A DNA stretch of 64,000 nt from Ursus arctos (taxonomy: Eukaryota; Chordata; Mammalia; Carnivora; Ursidae). The stretch lies in the NCBI RefSeq assembly GCF_023065955.2, contig NW_026623100.1, positions 68,762,727 through 68,826,726 on the forward strand, given 5' to 3'. The position numbers and the translations under genes are program-made. Below are positions 45,775-57,339 of this stretch, piece after piece (position 1 is the stretch's first letter; the number at the start of each line of letters is the position of its first letter). The notes beneath the pieces are model-generated. The model made no database searches and was not told the origin of the DNA. It worked only from the letters and a program-made list of their open reading frames with translations.

Positions 45775-47030
45775 TTGAACTATATTTCCACATGCCCTAA
45801 ATATTTTATTTGTGTTTTCAAAAGACATTTTAAAACAGAGTACTCACAGCTGTTGCTGTACATTTTAAACACACATTTTGCTTTGGTTTTCACACCTTTT
45901 GGAAATGCTACCAATAAAAAGAAGTTATAATATTTTAAGGATTAAAATTTTCTGGAGGGGGAAGAAAAAAAAAAAAAAACACCATGACAAAGTAGCAGAG
46001 AAAGAACCCCAAACCAGATTTTACATAGATATAAACTTTCTTGCCTAAAGCGGCTGAGAGTTTTCAGTATTAGACAGTGTGGGTGGAGGGTGGTGGGCTG
46101 GGAAGGTCTCTGAATCTTTGCAGACTCAGCACAAATCCCACACTCTCTTTCATTCTGGCCTGCATTATGGCTCCTCAGAATGTTTTTTAGTGGAACATTC
46201 TATGTGGGAGAGATTGTGGCCCTCTGTGAGACCTGCCTTCCTGTTTCCCCTAGGAAGTGGCAAACATTACTTCCCCACAAACTCCTACCATTTATCAAAT
46301 TGAACAGGGCTGTCTGTTTATATGTTCCTTTATCCTCATAGACTGAGCTCTTGAAGATAGATTCAAGTCTCTCCAAAGGCTCTTTGTTTTTCCCAATGCC
46401 TAACATAGAACTGGAAACACATAATATAATATTACATAGTATGATGATATTATGTAATATCAATAATATATATAATTCATATATATATAATGTGTACATA
46501 TATAAAATATATATTATTAAACTATTGTGTAGTGTATATTATTATATCATATGATAAAATTACATGTATCTTATAATTTTTATAATATAACATAAAATAT
46601 AAAATACATGTAATATATAATATACACATATATACAATATATATGGACATAGATCATATATATGTATATATACACATCTGTGTGTATGTGTGTGTGTACT
46701 TTTATGTGTCAGTCTTTAATATGTGAAGAGAATAACTTGAAGTGAATAACCCCCACAATAGTTGCAAAATGCAACTGGGATTATATATAAGGAAATGTTT
46801 GGAATCTATGAGTAATTATGCAAATGGGCTGCTGGGATAGCTTTTCTTTGCTAGTTCAGCTCTGAATTCTCTTTTCTCCCATCCCTCCACTTTGTATTAC
46901 TTTCTAAAGAAGAATTTTGGTATAAGCCCCCTTACTCTAATATCTGCGATGGCTCCTTACTCCATAATCCATCCACCCTATGCTGTATTCTAATATTCAG
47001 GGCTAGTCCCAACTTTCCTTTTAAGACATA
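45775..47030. other. unassigned sequence with a long AT-rich tract
   Basis: A poly-A run lies at about 45964-45981. The AT-rich tract at 46420-46680 is listed separately. No gene is recognised; the 99-codon minus frame at 46200-46499 partly reads through the AT tract. Confidence 0.5.
46420..46700. repeat. AT-rich low-complexity tract with a (TG)n end
   Basis: About 260 bp composed almost only of A and T in TATA/ATAATA steps, ending in 'ctgtgtgtatgtgtgtgtgtac'. Stretches such as 'atatatatat' and 'aatatattatta' can pair with nearby complements, giving hairpin potential. It is a slippage-prone tract, probably variable in length. Confidence 0.85.
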
Positions 47031-47037
47031 AATCCCA

Positions 47038-47236
47038 GGGCACCTGGGTGACTCAGTTGGTTAAGCATCCAACTCTTGCTTTCAGCTCAGATCATGATCT
47101 CAGTATTGTGAGATCGAGGCCCGAGTCAGGCTCTGCACTGGGCGTGGAGTCCGCTTGAGATTCTCTCTCTACCTCTGCCCCTCTCCCCCACCCTTGCTCA
47201 CTCTCTCTCTCTCTTAAAAACAAACAAAACAAAACA
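47038..47236 (+). mobile_element. CAN SINE, older copy, plus strand
   Basis: Head 'gggcacctgggtgactcag', then 'ggttaagcatccaactcttg', 'gctcagatcatgatctcag', a CT-rich middle with 'cgcttgagattctctctct', and tail 'cttaaaaacaaacaaaacaaaa'. The flanks 'gacataaatcccag' and 'aacataaaccccac' are probably a decayed target-site duplication. The subfamily lacks the 'gacagccagcg' signature. Confidence 0.93.
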
Positions 47237-47239
47237 TAA

Positions 47240-49280
47240 ACCCCACTCCTCTCTCAAATGCCCTAGTTTAATAGTACCTTTAATATTTTCCCCAAATCCA
47301 CCCAACTTTTCCCTATGTTTTTTCCATCTCTGCTTAGGTGATACCCGCTACCTGCCATGATCTTGTTAATGTCTATGGCTGAAGGTGTCATTTCTGCCTT
47401 AAGCCTCTCAGAATCACCTCGCCTGTGAGTTTTCTTTGGACCTTACAGTTGAAAGATTTTCTCCACATTTTCTTCTGTAGTTTTTCTGTCTCCTTCTTAA
47501 AGAACACATCACTTTCCACCATTTGAAACTGTGGGGTATGCACATGATACTCACTGTATATGACCACGACCATTGCAAGGCCAGTGATCTTGCCTGTTCA
47601 CCCCAATCTTCTTTAGTTCCGATCCCTTAGTATTTTTTGCCTAACTGAAGAAAGAGAAGAATGTCAAATTTGAAATGAGATGTACTGAATATCTTGTCAA
47701 AATCTCTCCTCCCTTTCCTACTCATCCCTACCTACAATCCCCTACCACCTGGGTAAGTCGGCTTTACCTCCTGCCCTCAGTGTCCTGTTGTCTGAATGGA
47801 TCCGTCCCTTTGTTGAAGCGGTGGCTCCACAGTATTCTTCTTTGAATCCAGCAGACGCTCTGGCCAATTAGCCTTTGGGAAGGTCTGAAAATTTGGGGAA
47901 GGTTTGTACATTTGTAAAAACCAATCCAATTCAGGTGAATGTGCTCTGGCTTGTGTCTGACCCACAATTGTTGCCTACCTTTATTCCTGGTCTGGGAAAT
48001 GCAACCAGTTGAGCTTTTTAAAAAGACTTTTTGAGTCTTTTTGATACTTCTCTCTATGCAGTAGCATTCACTTCCAGGACATGCTGGCTCAAGTCCTGTG
48101 ATTAATTCTTACGGTCACCCAAAGGGTGAACGGGCAGGTGAGGACTGGTCTGGCAGTGCTGCCACAACATGGCTAATGAACACAGCAGTCGCCTTGTGTT
48201 ATGGTGGGGAGCTTGTGGAGTCCTTTGGGGACAGTAATTTCTGTTTCTTCTACCCGCAAACTGCATGATACTACACACACGTTGGGAGGTTTGGTATCTA
48301 TTCAGTCTCACCTTGCCATCTCTGGCACCACGTCAAGATCAACCCACCTCCCACAAAGCATCTCAACTCAACAGTTCAGGATTTTGTTTAGGAGCAGGAC
48401 AGTAAAACAGGATACTGAGGAAACAAGTCTTAGGAAAATATACAAATCCTTAGATTGGTCAGGCAATATCCCTTCTTGGAATTTCTTGATGACAGGTGGC
48501 TTTGGAAGAAATAAGTGAGGTATGCCCACACAAATTTGTTAATTTCTCTCATTACACATGTTAGAATAGGATAGTTGGGATACTGAAAAAAATTCAGTTG
48601 CTGACACATTATTACTTTTTACTTTTTTATTACTCATAAACCAGGTATATCAATAAGAAAAGTTAGGTATACATATGTATAAATCAGTGGTTTTGCTGTC
48701 AACGCCTGGGGACTTTTACTTTTAGAAACAGGTTTGCAATGTTGAGGGAGGGGGCATTTCAGACAGTCTGAGAAGTTGAGAGCTGAGGAGTACCTGCTAA
48801 TAACTCTGTCCTTCTGGAAAATGTGAAGTCTAGAAGAAAAAGAAAGAGCAAGGGTGGGCTGAATCTGAGAAGAGAACAGATGGGCCACGGTTATGCCTGC
48901 CAGAGGCATGGGCAGAAAGAAATGAAAAACTGTTTCTGCTCTCCTTCCCCTCTAAACAGAGAACGTGTACACCAGAGCTCCTTGTGGGTTGGGGCAGATG
49001 GGATGCTTAGAGGAAAAAAGTCTGCCAATGCCTTCGTCAGAAGAAGAGGAGGCAAGCCCATGAGCCTCACTTCCTCAGAAACCACAGTCTGGCCTCTGCT
49101 CTGTATCTTGGCAAGGAAAACTTATCAGGAAAGGAGGCTATTAAGAGTCTGCAAATAGAGCAGACAGCATGTCCCATTCTCTAAGAATTATTCCTGATTT
49201 GGAAAGATTTATTTGTGTCAATACTTTATGATGGGTAACACTTGATAGTTTCCACTCATGGATACTGCCGTGATGTACTG
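47240..49280. other. unassigned sequence
   Basis: About 2 kb with no recognised gene. Frames of 105 codons (plus, 48201-48518), 111 codons (plus, 48823-49158) and 91 codons (minus, 48634-48909) show no recognisable domain. The part 47750-48400 has somewhat higher GC and looks unlike simple repeats; an old endogenous-retrovirus or transposon relic cannot be excluded. Confidence 0.45.
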
Positions 49281-49289
49281 CAGCCTGCA

Positions 49290-49449
49290 TCAGGAGTCTG
49301 GTCTCAATCCCTGTGATACACTAGCATCACTGTGAACTTGTTGCAAATTCTTGGGCACCATCAGACCCACTGAATCAGAAACCTTGGGGGTGGAGCTCAG
49401 GAATGTGAATTTGGTGCAGGATGAAGAGGCTGAAAGTTGAGAACCACTG
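49290..49449. mobile_element. MER20-type hAT-Charlie element
   Basis: The sequence 'cactgtgaacttgttgcaaattcttgggcaccatcagacccactgaatcagaaaccttgggggtgg' (49329-49393), then 'agctcaggaatgtgaatttgg' and the terminus 'gagaaccactg' (49439-49449), fits the MER20 family. The left terminus is diverged. MER20 is an old, inactive DNA transposon; copies have been co-opted as regulatory elements in placental mammals, but nothing here shows that. Confidence 0.75.
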
Positions 49450-49596
49450 TAATAGTGTTTAGGGATAGGAGCTCTCAGTGGAAATCTTGGATCACTCCTT
49501 TACCAGCATTGTGACTTGGGCAGATTTCTCACACTCTCCAAAGCCTCTATCTTGGGTTGTTGAGAGAGACAAATGGGATAATCCATGTGCTGCTTA

Positions 49597-49635
49597 ACAA
49601 CTGAAAAGCAAACAAACAACTGAAAAGCAAACAAA
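49597..49635. repeat. 19-bp tandem duplication
   Basis: The unit 'acaactgaaaagcaaacaa' is repeated with period 19, followed by a short (AAAC)n. The copies are identical. Confidence 0.85.
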
Positions 49636-49739
49636 CAAACACCTCCGAACAGATACCTGTTTATGAGAGAGAGAGGCAGACAAGAGACAAACTCCAGAGA
49701 AGCCACTCCAGTCTCTTCAGGAGAGAAAAGCAATAACCT

Positions 49740-49995
49740 GTTTGCTCCTCCATATTTCCCAGCCTCCCTTGAAGTTAGTTTGAGGCCTGGTAACTGGTAA
49801 CTAGTTCCGGGGAATGGCCTGTGAGAAGTGATATGTGTCACTACCAGCCAGAGGCATTAGCACAGGGGTCCTTCCTTCATCCTTTTGTTCCCCTGCTGTG
49901 AAGCATACTTCCTGTCCTACTCTTGTGAGCCAGGAATAAATCTTTGTTGTGTTCAGCTACTGAGATTCCAGGAGTGATATGTTGTGGCCGCTTGT
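49740..49995 (+). repeat. ancient interspersed repeat, family not named (copy 3)
   Basis: The order 'atttcccagcctcccttgaagttagtttgaggcctgg' (49754-49790), 'gaatggcctgtgagaagtgatatgtgtcac' (49812-49841), 'ggaataaatctttgttg' and 'tatgttgtggccgc' gives the same layout as the copies at 13.2-13.6 and 38.16-38.69 kb. The rest of the element is absent or too diverged to see. Confidence 0.45.
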
Positions 49996-49999
49996 ATAA

Positions 50000-50860
50000 A
50001 TTATCCGGGTCAGCAGTGTAGAAGGAAAAGCAATGAGAAAGAGTAAGATTGACAGAGAGATGTCAGAGCCAGGGTGAAGCTGGTTCAAAGAGAGAGAATG
50101 ATATTGTCTCCTGATGATAGGAAGGAGACACGGGGCCATGTCTTTATTTCCATAAGTCCTGGGAAGAAGACAGAGATCTCTAAAAGACTAACACCAAAGG
50201 AAGGGCAGATAAATTTCTAGACCATTATGGTCTAATCAATGGCTTGTGAACACGACCAATTCAGGCAGCTGTTCTCATTCTTTGGTTGTAGAGTGAGAAG
50301 AGGATGGGGGGATGGTTGAGCTTGCTTCCCATAAAAACCTACAGATTCTATATTTTAAAAACAAACACTATGCCAAGTCTCCTAATGGATTTCTGTGTGC
50401 ATTTGCATATTATCAACCCATTCTCTATAATGCATTTCTTTTCTTTTTTTCTTTTTTTTTTTTTTCTTTTGGCACCAAAAAGGGGTCAGAAATCAATTTA
50501 TGATCTGGTTTCCTTCCATTTACCCCTTCCAGTTCCATTTCTTGACATGTCTCTGAATTCCTTCTTATTTTAAATTTCAGTCGGACCACTGGTGTTTTAG
50601 TGAATGCATCCTACCCTTTCTAACTTTACTATATGTATCTATCTTCCTGCAAAGTTTGACTTTTAGGGGCCAGATTGTGATATTGCTTCTTTCCAGAAAG
50701 TCTTCTCTGACTCCATAATATTAAGTAAGTTGTTTATCTGATGTGATTTCTCAAGGTGTATATCTAATGCACTTCCACTGAGGAGGGCAAATAGAATGAT
50801 AGCTTCTCCTGTACCTACGGATGGAGAGTTCAGGTCAGTTGGAGGAAACTTCCTATTTGG
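50000..50860. other. unassigned sequence with T-rich tract
   Basis: A T-rich tract lies at 50437-50469. Near 50660-50760 'ccagaaagtcttctctgactcc' weakly resembles the L2 'gaggccttccctgacc' part. No gene is recognised. Confidence 0.45.
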
Positions 50861-50870
50861 AAATCTCTCT

Positions 50871-51032
50871 ATTTTTTTAAGATTTTATTTATTTATTTGA
50901 AAGGGAGAGAGCACAAGCAGGGGGAGCAGCAGAGGGGGAGGGAGAAACCGGAGCCCTATGTGGGGCTCCACCCCGGGATCCTGACCTCAGCCGAAGGCAG
51001 ACGCTTAACCGACTGATCCACCCGGGTGCCCC
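50871..51032 (-). mobile_element. CAN SINE, minus strand, with target-site duplication
   Basis: Inverted element beginning 'tttttttaagattttattta', body 'gagagcacaagcagggggagcagcagagggggagg' (50907-50941), 'gtggggctccaccccgggatcc', 'cagccgaaggcagacgctta', and head 'gatccacccgggtgcccc'. It is shorter than the copies at 20.3, 28.6 and 60.6 kb and lacks the 'gatagagacagccagcg' segment. Flanks 'tatttggaaatctct' (50854-50868) and 'tattcagaaatctct' (51033-51047) match at 13 of 15 sites. Confidence 0.95.
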
Positions 51033-51329
51033 TATTCAGAAATCTCTTGATGAGCACTTTTAGTTACAATAACACAAGGCATGTAGATGACCATGGTCCT
51101 GGACATAAGAAGCCAAAGGAATCTTTATTGGCTTGAAACTTCAGTTTGCAAAACTGGTATCTCTGGAGAGGACATTGATTAATCTATACTCAGACATCAA
51201 GAACCTCTTTCTCCTGCTTTTTCTTACAGACTTTATTTACGTGTTTCTACTTGGGATTATTTTATTAAGGTCTGACGTTAAGATCAGAATTTAATTGAGG
51301 TATGCTGGTAATTTTATTTAGTCTTTAGG

Positions 51330-51770
51330 TTTCTGAATATATATTTATTTCTGCTTAAATTTAAAATATATTTTTGTTATGTATAGAATTCTAATTTGAC
51401 AGTCATTTTTTCTAGAATATTAAAAAAATCATTTGTCTTCTGTCTTTCATAATTTCTGTTGAGACATTAATTTTGCTGTTGTAATTTTGAAGCAAAATCT
51501 CTCCAAATTTTGCTATTTTCAGATTATTTTCTTTTCTGCAGATTTCAACAGTTTCGCTTTATTTGCATACTGGTATGATTTTCTTTGTACTTATTTTGTT
51601 TAGGGTGCGCACAAGTTCATGAAATATCATGATATTGTGTATTGATGTCTTTATCAATTATCTACCTAACATTTCTTATTTGTTCAAGCATTGCTTTCTC
51701 CCCTTCTCTCCACTCTCTCTCTCTTTTCACCACTCATAGACTTTTTTTTGTTGTAATGAAAAAATTATAG
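51330..51770 (-). mobile_element. L1 ORF1-region fragment, minus strand
   Basis: In plus-strand order: 'gttatgtatagaattctaatttgacagtcattttttctagaatatt' (51376-51421; complement of L1 ORF1 'tagaattctatacccagc'), 'tcttctgtctttcataatttctgttgaga', 'cagtttcgctttatttgcatactggtatg', 'agttcatgaaatatcatgat', and 'tgtattgatgtctttatcaatt'. This matches the complement of old L1 ORF1. No open frame remains. Confidence 0.65.
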
Positions 51771-52745
51771 GTGACCTGAATCATATTATCTTTCTCAAGA
51801 GAATGTTCACCATTTTTCTGCTATGCAGATAGAGTGAGAACCTACTCATATAAATTCTTAGGGACTGAGTTGACTTGAGGCAGGTTTACATTTTAGGTGA
51901 GTTTTTTATTTCTGATTCATCGCTTCTCCTAGGGCATATCCCTGTAGGAATTATAACTAAGAGCCTGTGGTGTTCATTGCAGCCTCTTCCTCTACTGGGT
52001 CCTGAGCTCTAGTCCTTGGTCCTTCAGCACCAAAGACTGCCAGATACACTCTCTCCACTTTTTGGAGGTTTTTGTTTTGTTTTGTTTTGTTTGTTTTTTG
52101 TTTTTCCTTTTCTTAGCTTATTAGTCTCTTTGAATGTGCAACTTAAGAATTTGGCAAATATCTCATTGTAGGACTCAGTGATATTCCTTCCATCTTCATG
52201 AAGTTTTTAGCTACTCAGATCTCTAGGTTTTCATTTTCATTGTTTGCTCATTTTGCTTGTCTCACTAATTCCTTGAAAGTTCTAGCTCAATTCATTTTTC
52301 TCTACCTTTTTAGTATCATATCCTGTGCTTGGGCCTTTTGTAGACGCTCACCCTCTTGCCTAGTGCCCAGAATCCATAAAGGCCCCAAGGTGAAAAGCAG
52401 CTACAGACTGTTTCCTTGAAGTTTCCCCAGCTGTTAGATCCTGTTCTCTAAATTCTTCGATGCCACACAAAACTTTAATGTCTTCAAACAGATTTATTTT
52501 CCAATTTTTCTGATTTTCCTGTTTGGTCCTGGTGATGGCATTATTTAGCCACAAACTAGGCACCCTCACCTCCCATTTTACCTGCAAGAGGCAGTGCCTG
52601 CCTCAATGTCTGGCAGTTCTCTGTTTATTAGTGAATTTATGCATCGGATTATATACTTGATGGCCAACTAGATACACAATCTATGTATTATGCATTCTCA
52701 TAATTTCCATGTTTATATCATATTTTTTGTGTTTCTTACTAACCT
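51770..52745. other. unassigned sequence with a (TTTTG)n tract
   Basis: A (TTTTG)n-like tract lies at 52069-52100. The rest, including frames of 73-75 codons around 52198-52587, is not recognised and may contain more L1 5' sequence. Confidence 0.45.
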
Positions 52746-52760
52746 TCAGGAATTATTATT

Positions 52761-52852
52761 ATTAAGTAGGTTCCACGCCCAATGTGGGACTTGAACTCAA
52801 AACCCTGAGATTAAGAGTCTCATGCTGTACTGACTAAGCCAGTGAGGCACCC
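52761..52852 (-). mobile_element. old CAN SINE fragment, minus strand, with perfect 14-bp duplication
   Basis: The inverted piece reads 'attaagtaggttccacgcccaatgtgggacttgaactcaaaaccctgagattaagagtctcatgctg' (52761-52827) and ends 'agccagtgaggcacccc'. This is the tRNA-related and linker part of an older CAN SINE type. The host sequence 'caggaattattatt' occurs at 52747-52760 and again at about 52853-52866, so the insertion was short from the start (5' or 3' truncated retroposition). Confidence 0.85.
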
Positions 52853-53298
52853 CAGGAATTATTATTTATATATACTTCAGATGTTAATTCTCTGTCCATA
52901 GAAACATTTCAAAGGGCTAATAATAAACTCTCACATCTCTGTTTATACCATGATACCTTCCAATGAACATAATTTTTTTTTAAATATAGGCAGTTTAATT
53001 ATTTTTCCCTCATGTTTTGCTTTTTTATTTTTATTAAAGAAATTCTTCCCTACTCTAAGGGCCTCCTTTGGTATCCTTCTATGTTCTCTATTATTAACTT
53101 CATTGTTTTACATTTCCCTTCTACAAAGGATTTAGGCAATAGGGAATAGCTGTGAAAACTGAGACTCAGATCTTGGTTTCTAATATTATTCTCCCATAAA
53201 AGGAACCAAGTTTCCTTGGAGAGGTGGTTGATTCTATAACTAGGATTGCAAATATACAAAATAAGCTGGAATATCTTCCATTGTCATAATGTAAGGAA

Positions 53299-53299
<1 letters not shown>

Positions 53300-53329
<30 letters not shown>
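53300..53329. repeat. (AC)n microsatellite, about 15 repeats
   Basis: A pure AC run of about 30 bp just left of the start of L1 ORF1-like sequence. Confidence 0.95.
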
Positions 53330-53330
<1 letters not shown>

Positions 53331-53331
<1 letters not shown>

Positions 53332-56300
53332 GATGGATGACAGTACAATTCTCGACAGAAACAATGCAAGTGAGAAGAAAGTGGGGGAAAATATTTAAAG
53401 TATTGAAAGAAAAAAAACTGCCATCCTAGATTTTATACCCATTGAAAATATTTTTTCAAAAACTGACATGAAATAGAGTTCTTCATAAATACAAAAGAGA
53501 AAAAAATTCATCAGCAGCAGACCTGCATGATAAGAAATATTAAAGGAGATCCCTGAGGAGGAGGAAAATGACACCAGAAGGATATATGGACAATGATACC
53601 AAGGAGCAGGAACATTCAATATAGTAAGTATATGGGCAACTACATAAGATTTTTTTTTTTTTATTATTTAAAGATCTTTAAAAGACAACAGACTGCTTAA
53701 ACAAAAATAATAGCAATGTAGTGGGGGATTTATCATATATTTAATTGGAAAAGTTATGGCAACACTATCTTAAAGGCCTGGAGGGACAAAATGGAAGTAG
53801 AGTATCATAATATTCTTATATGTGAAGTAGTATAATAGCAGTCAAAAGTAGACTGTGATAAATTAAAGATATATAGAAATGAAAATGACCACTAAGATAA
53901 AAAAACAAAGAAATATAGTTGATAAGCCAGCAAAGGGTGTTAAATAGAATAATTTAAAAATCTATTAATATGAAAGAAAGTAGAAAAAGAAAAAATGAGA
54001 TAAAAATTAGAAAAATAGAAAAACAAACAGTGAGACGATGGAGATAAACCTAACTACATGAATTATCACATTACATATAAGTGGTCTAAGCACCCCAAGT
54101 GAAAGGCAGCAGTTCTCATTTTTTATTAAAACCATACAAGACTCACCTATATGCTGCAAGCAAATAGAATATTTTAAAAATATAGTCACTGCTAGGCAAA
54201 AAATAGAGGGAAAGAAAAGATAAACTTTGCTCACATGAATTGAAAGAAAGCTGCAGTTGCTATATTAATATCAAAGTATAATTCAGAGCAAAGATTATCT
54301 TAGATAAAGAATGTCATTTCATACTGATAAAGGAGTCAATTTATCCAATATTCGAAAAAGTTTATGTATTAATAGCAGTATTCAAAATACATGAGGCAAA
54401 AACTAGTGTTAAGTGCAAGGAGAAAGAGACAAAACCAAATTAGAGCTGGAGATTTCAATAACACTCTCTCCATAACTGATAGAACCAGTAGATACGAAAT
54501 CATAAAGGACATACAAGCCTAGAACAGCAATATCTACCAACTTACCTATTGATATTTATGGAACACTCCAACCAACAAGAGAATACACATTCTTTCCAAG
54601 AGCACATGAAATATTTACCAAAATAGACCCCATTCCAGGCCATAAAAAAATGCCTCAATAAATTTAAAAGGATTCAAGTCATACAAAGTATGTTCTTGTG
54701 CCACAATGGATTTAAATTAGAAATCAATAACAGAAAGCTCTCTGGAAAATCCCTAGGTATTTGAAAACTATATAAAACAGTTCTAAATAATCCAAGAACC
54801 AAAGGGGAAGAGGGAAATCGCAACATGTTTTGAACTGAAAGAAATGCAAGAACACAACATATCAAAAATTGTGGGATGTCATTGAAGGAGAATTTAGTGG
54901 GAAATTGATCGCACAAAGGTATACATTAGAAAAGATGAGTGGTCTTAAATCAATGACCTCAGCTTCTACCTTATGAGCAAAATAAGAAGAACAAATTAAA
55001 CCCAAAGTAAGCAGAATAAAGGAAATAATAAAGACAGAGTTAAATTCAGTGAAATTAAAAAAAGAGAGACAATTAAATCAAATTCTGGTTCTTTCAGAAG
55101 ATCAATAAGCTTGATAAAATTTTAGACAGGCTAATAAGGAAAAAGAGAGAAGATACAAATGACCAATATTGGGAATGACAGTTGATGTCACTACATATCC
55201 TAAGAGATATTAAGAGGATAATATGAGAACATTATGAACAAAATTGTCAATAAAATTGGCAACTTAGATGAAATGAACAACTTCTTTAAAAGACATAAAC
55301 TATCAAAGCTCCCTCAAAGACGAAATAGATGATCTGAATAGACGTATCATTTATTAAATAAATTGAATTTATACTTAAAACCTTTATGTAAAGAAAACTC
55401 CAGGCCAAGATATTCTCACTTGTAAATTCTACCAAGTGAGGGAGAAATGAAATTATTTATACACAAAGTGATTTAGAAAATTGAAAAGGTAAGAATATTC
55501 CCAACTCCGTGCATGGTACCAGAACTATTCTGATACCAAAACAAGACAAAGACATAAAGATCACCACAACAAACACTTGAGTATAATATCCCTCATAAAT
55601 ATTGTTTTAAAATTTTTATTAAATCATATCCAAGAGTATATAAAAAAGATAATAGATCATGATCAGTTCAGGGGTGAATCCCAGAAATGCAATGTTGGGT
55701 TAGCATCCAAGGTCCATCAGTGCAATTTAACGTACTGACAGACTAAGAAAGAAAATATATGATCGTCTTCAAAGGATGCAGACAAGCATTTGTTAAAATT
55801 CAAGATCCATTCCTGATAAAACTCTCAACAAACTAGGACTAGCAGGAAACCTTCCCAAACTGATAAACGAAATTGATTAATAACCTATAGCTAATATCTT
55901 ACTTACTCAATGTAATCAAAACTGGTGCAGCCACTTTGGAAGACAGTTTGGTGGTTTCTTATAAAAGTAAATATAGTCTTTCCATAAGATCCAGCCATCA
56001 TACCTCTTGGTATTAACCCAAATGAGTTGAAAGCCTATGTACACACAAATGCTGCACAGAGATGTTTATAGCGGCTTTATCCATAATTGCCAAAACTTGG
56101 AAGCAGCCAAGATGTCTTTCAGTAGGTGAATGGATGAAATGTGGTACATCCATACATTGGAATATTATTCAGCTCTAAAAAAAGATACGAATAATGAAAC
56201 AATGAAAAGACATGGAGGAAACCTAAAAGCATCTTACTAAGGGAAAGAAGCCAGTCTGAAAAGGCTGCATACTGTATGTATGATTCTAACTGTACAGTGC

Positions 56301-56397
56301 TCTGCAAAAGGCAAAACTATGTAGACATTAAAAAGATGAGTGGTTGCTAGGTGTTAAGGGAGGGGGTGGTAAATAGCCAGAGCACAGAGGCTTTTTA
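53331..56397 (+). mobile_element. old L1 (L1M-like), ORF1 end through ORF2 and 3' UTR, with internal deletion
   Basis: Clear L1 landmarks in order: ORF1 end 'attctcgacagaaacaatgcaagtgagaagaaag' (53349-53382) and 'ttcatcagcagcagacctgcatgataagaaatattaaaggagat' (53508-53551); endonuclease region 'gataaaggagtcaatttatcc' (54330); 'gcacatgaaatatttaccaaaatagaccccattccaggcc' (54602-54641); RT region 'gaaaactccaggcc' (55393), 'ccaaaacaagacaaagacataaaga' (55537) and 'atgcaatgttgggttagc' (55687). At about 55912 the text jumps from the RT region to the 3' region 'ctggtgcagccactttggaag', so the second half of ORF2, including the Asp-Asp active site, is deleted. Stops and frameshifts fill what remains. Confidence 0.88.
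56383..56397. repeat. left copy of 15-bp target-site duplication
   Basis: The sequence 'cacagaggcttttta' is here and again at 56627-56641, flanking the nested young L1. Confidence 0.93.
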
Positions 56398-56626
56398 TTT
56401 TTTTTTTTTTTTTTTTTATTTTAATAATAATTTTTTATTATATTATGTTAGTCACCATACAGTACATCCCCGGTTTTCGATGCAAGGCTCGATGATTCAT
56501 TAGTTGCGTATAACACCCAGTGCACCATGCAATACGTGCCCTCCTTACTACCCATCACCAGTCTATCCCATTCCCCCACCCCCCTCCCCTCTGTAGCCCT
56601 CAGTTTGTTTCTCATAGTCCATAGTC
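56398..56626 (-). mobile_element. young 5'-truncated L1 3' UTR nested in the older L1, minus strand
   Basis: An inverted L1 3' end of 229 bp: a reversed poly-A (T run to 56418), then 'ttttaataataattttttattatattatgttagtcaccatacagtacatcc' (56418-56468), 'gcgtataacacccagtgcacc', 'cgtgccctccttactacccatcaccag', and the C-rich tract 'cccattcccccacccccctcccctct' (56566-56591). It matches the complement of the 3' UTR of the L1 at 40182-40706. The flanking 'cacagaggcttttta' copies are identical. The host text continues on both sides as one older L1 3' UTR, so nesting is directly visible. Confidence 0.95.
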
Positions 56627-56725
56627 CACAGAGGCTTTTTAGGGCAGTACTCTATATGATGCTGTAATGATGGACACATGTCATTATACATTTGTCCAAA
56701 CTCAGAACATGCAACACCAAGAACG
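56627..56725 (+). mobile_element. continuation of the older L1 3' UTR after the nested insertion
   Basis: After the right target duplication the sequence resumes 'gggcagtactctatatgatgctgtaatgatggacacatgtcattatacatttgtccaaactcagaacatgcaacaccaagaacgaac' (56642-56728), the L1M 3' UTR text that normally follows 'gagcacagaggatttttta'. The (AC)n tract replaces the rest. Confidence 0.85.

Positions 56726-56769
<44 letters not shown>
56726..56769. repeat. (AC)n microsatellite, about 21 repeats
   Basis: A pure AC run of about 43 bp within the L1 3' UTR. Adjacent to the nested insertion, it makes this locus length-variable. Confidence 0.95.
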
Positions 56770-56774
56770 AAATA

Positions 56775-57305
56775 TATAGTTGTTTCATCAAACAAATGCT
56801 TTGTAGGACAAACCTTGGGGAAATCTTAAGGGAATGAATTCAGGTCTATAAATTGTTTTTCTGATAGTTTGTGAAGTGTCTTGCAGCTGAATAATCCTGA
56901 GAATCATTCAGAAGATGGAAAATCTTAAAGAAGGGCATGGATGCTTATTTTTTAAAATGAATGTTAGGAAATAACAGTGGGCAATAAAAATAATGTAGTG
57001 ATACGTAAAAATGGCATGCAGCCTAACTTAGTCACCGAGCCACCCTCCTCACACAAGATTCATTAGTCTCCCCATCAGTTCTGCTATTGAGTACCTTTCT
57101 AGAAATGCATGCAATGTAATGGAAATGTACCTGTACCTTATTATACAAGTCTTCCGAATATAAATAATGCAAGAGGCCTGTTCTTTGCAAAAAGATGTTG
57201 TGTTAGAAAATGAAAACTGTAAACAGATTTCCAGTGATAGGTGTTGTATATGCTCCAGACAGCATCAAGCTGTAATGCATGTGCTAGTTTTAAGTGAGAT
57301 GTGCA

Positions 57306-57339
<34 letters not shown>

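Noticed and set aside
48823..49158. 111-codon basic frame, plus strand
   Set aside because: The peptide is Arg/Lys-rich only because of purine-rich sequence; no motif and no splice context.
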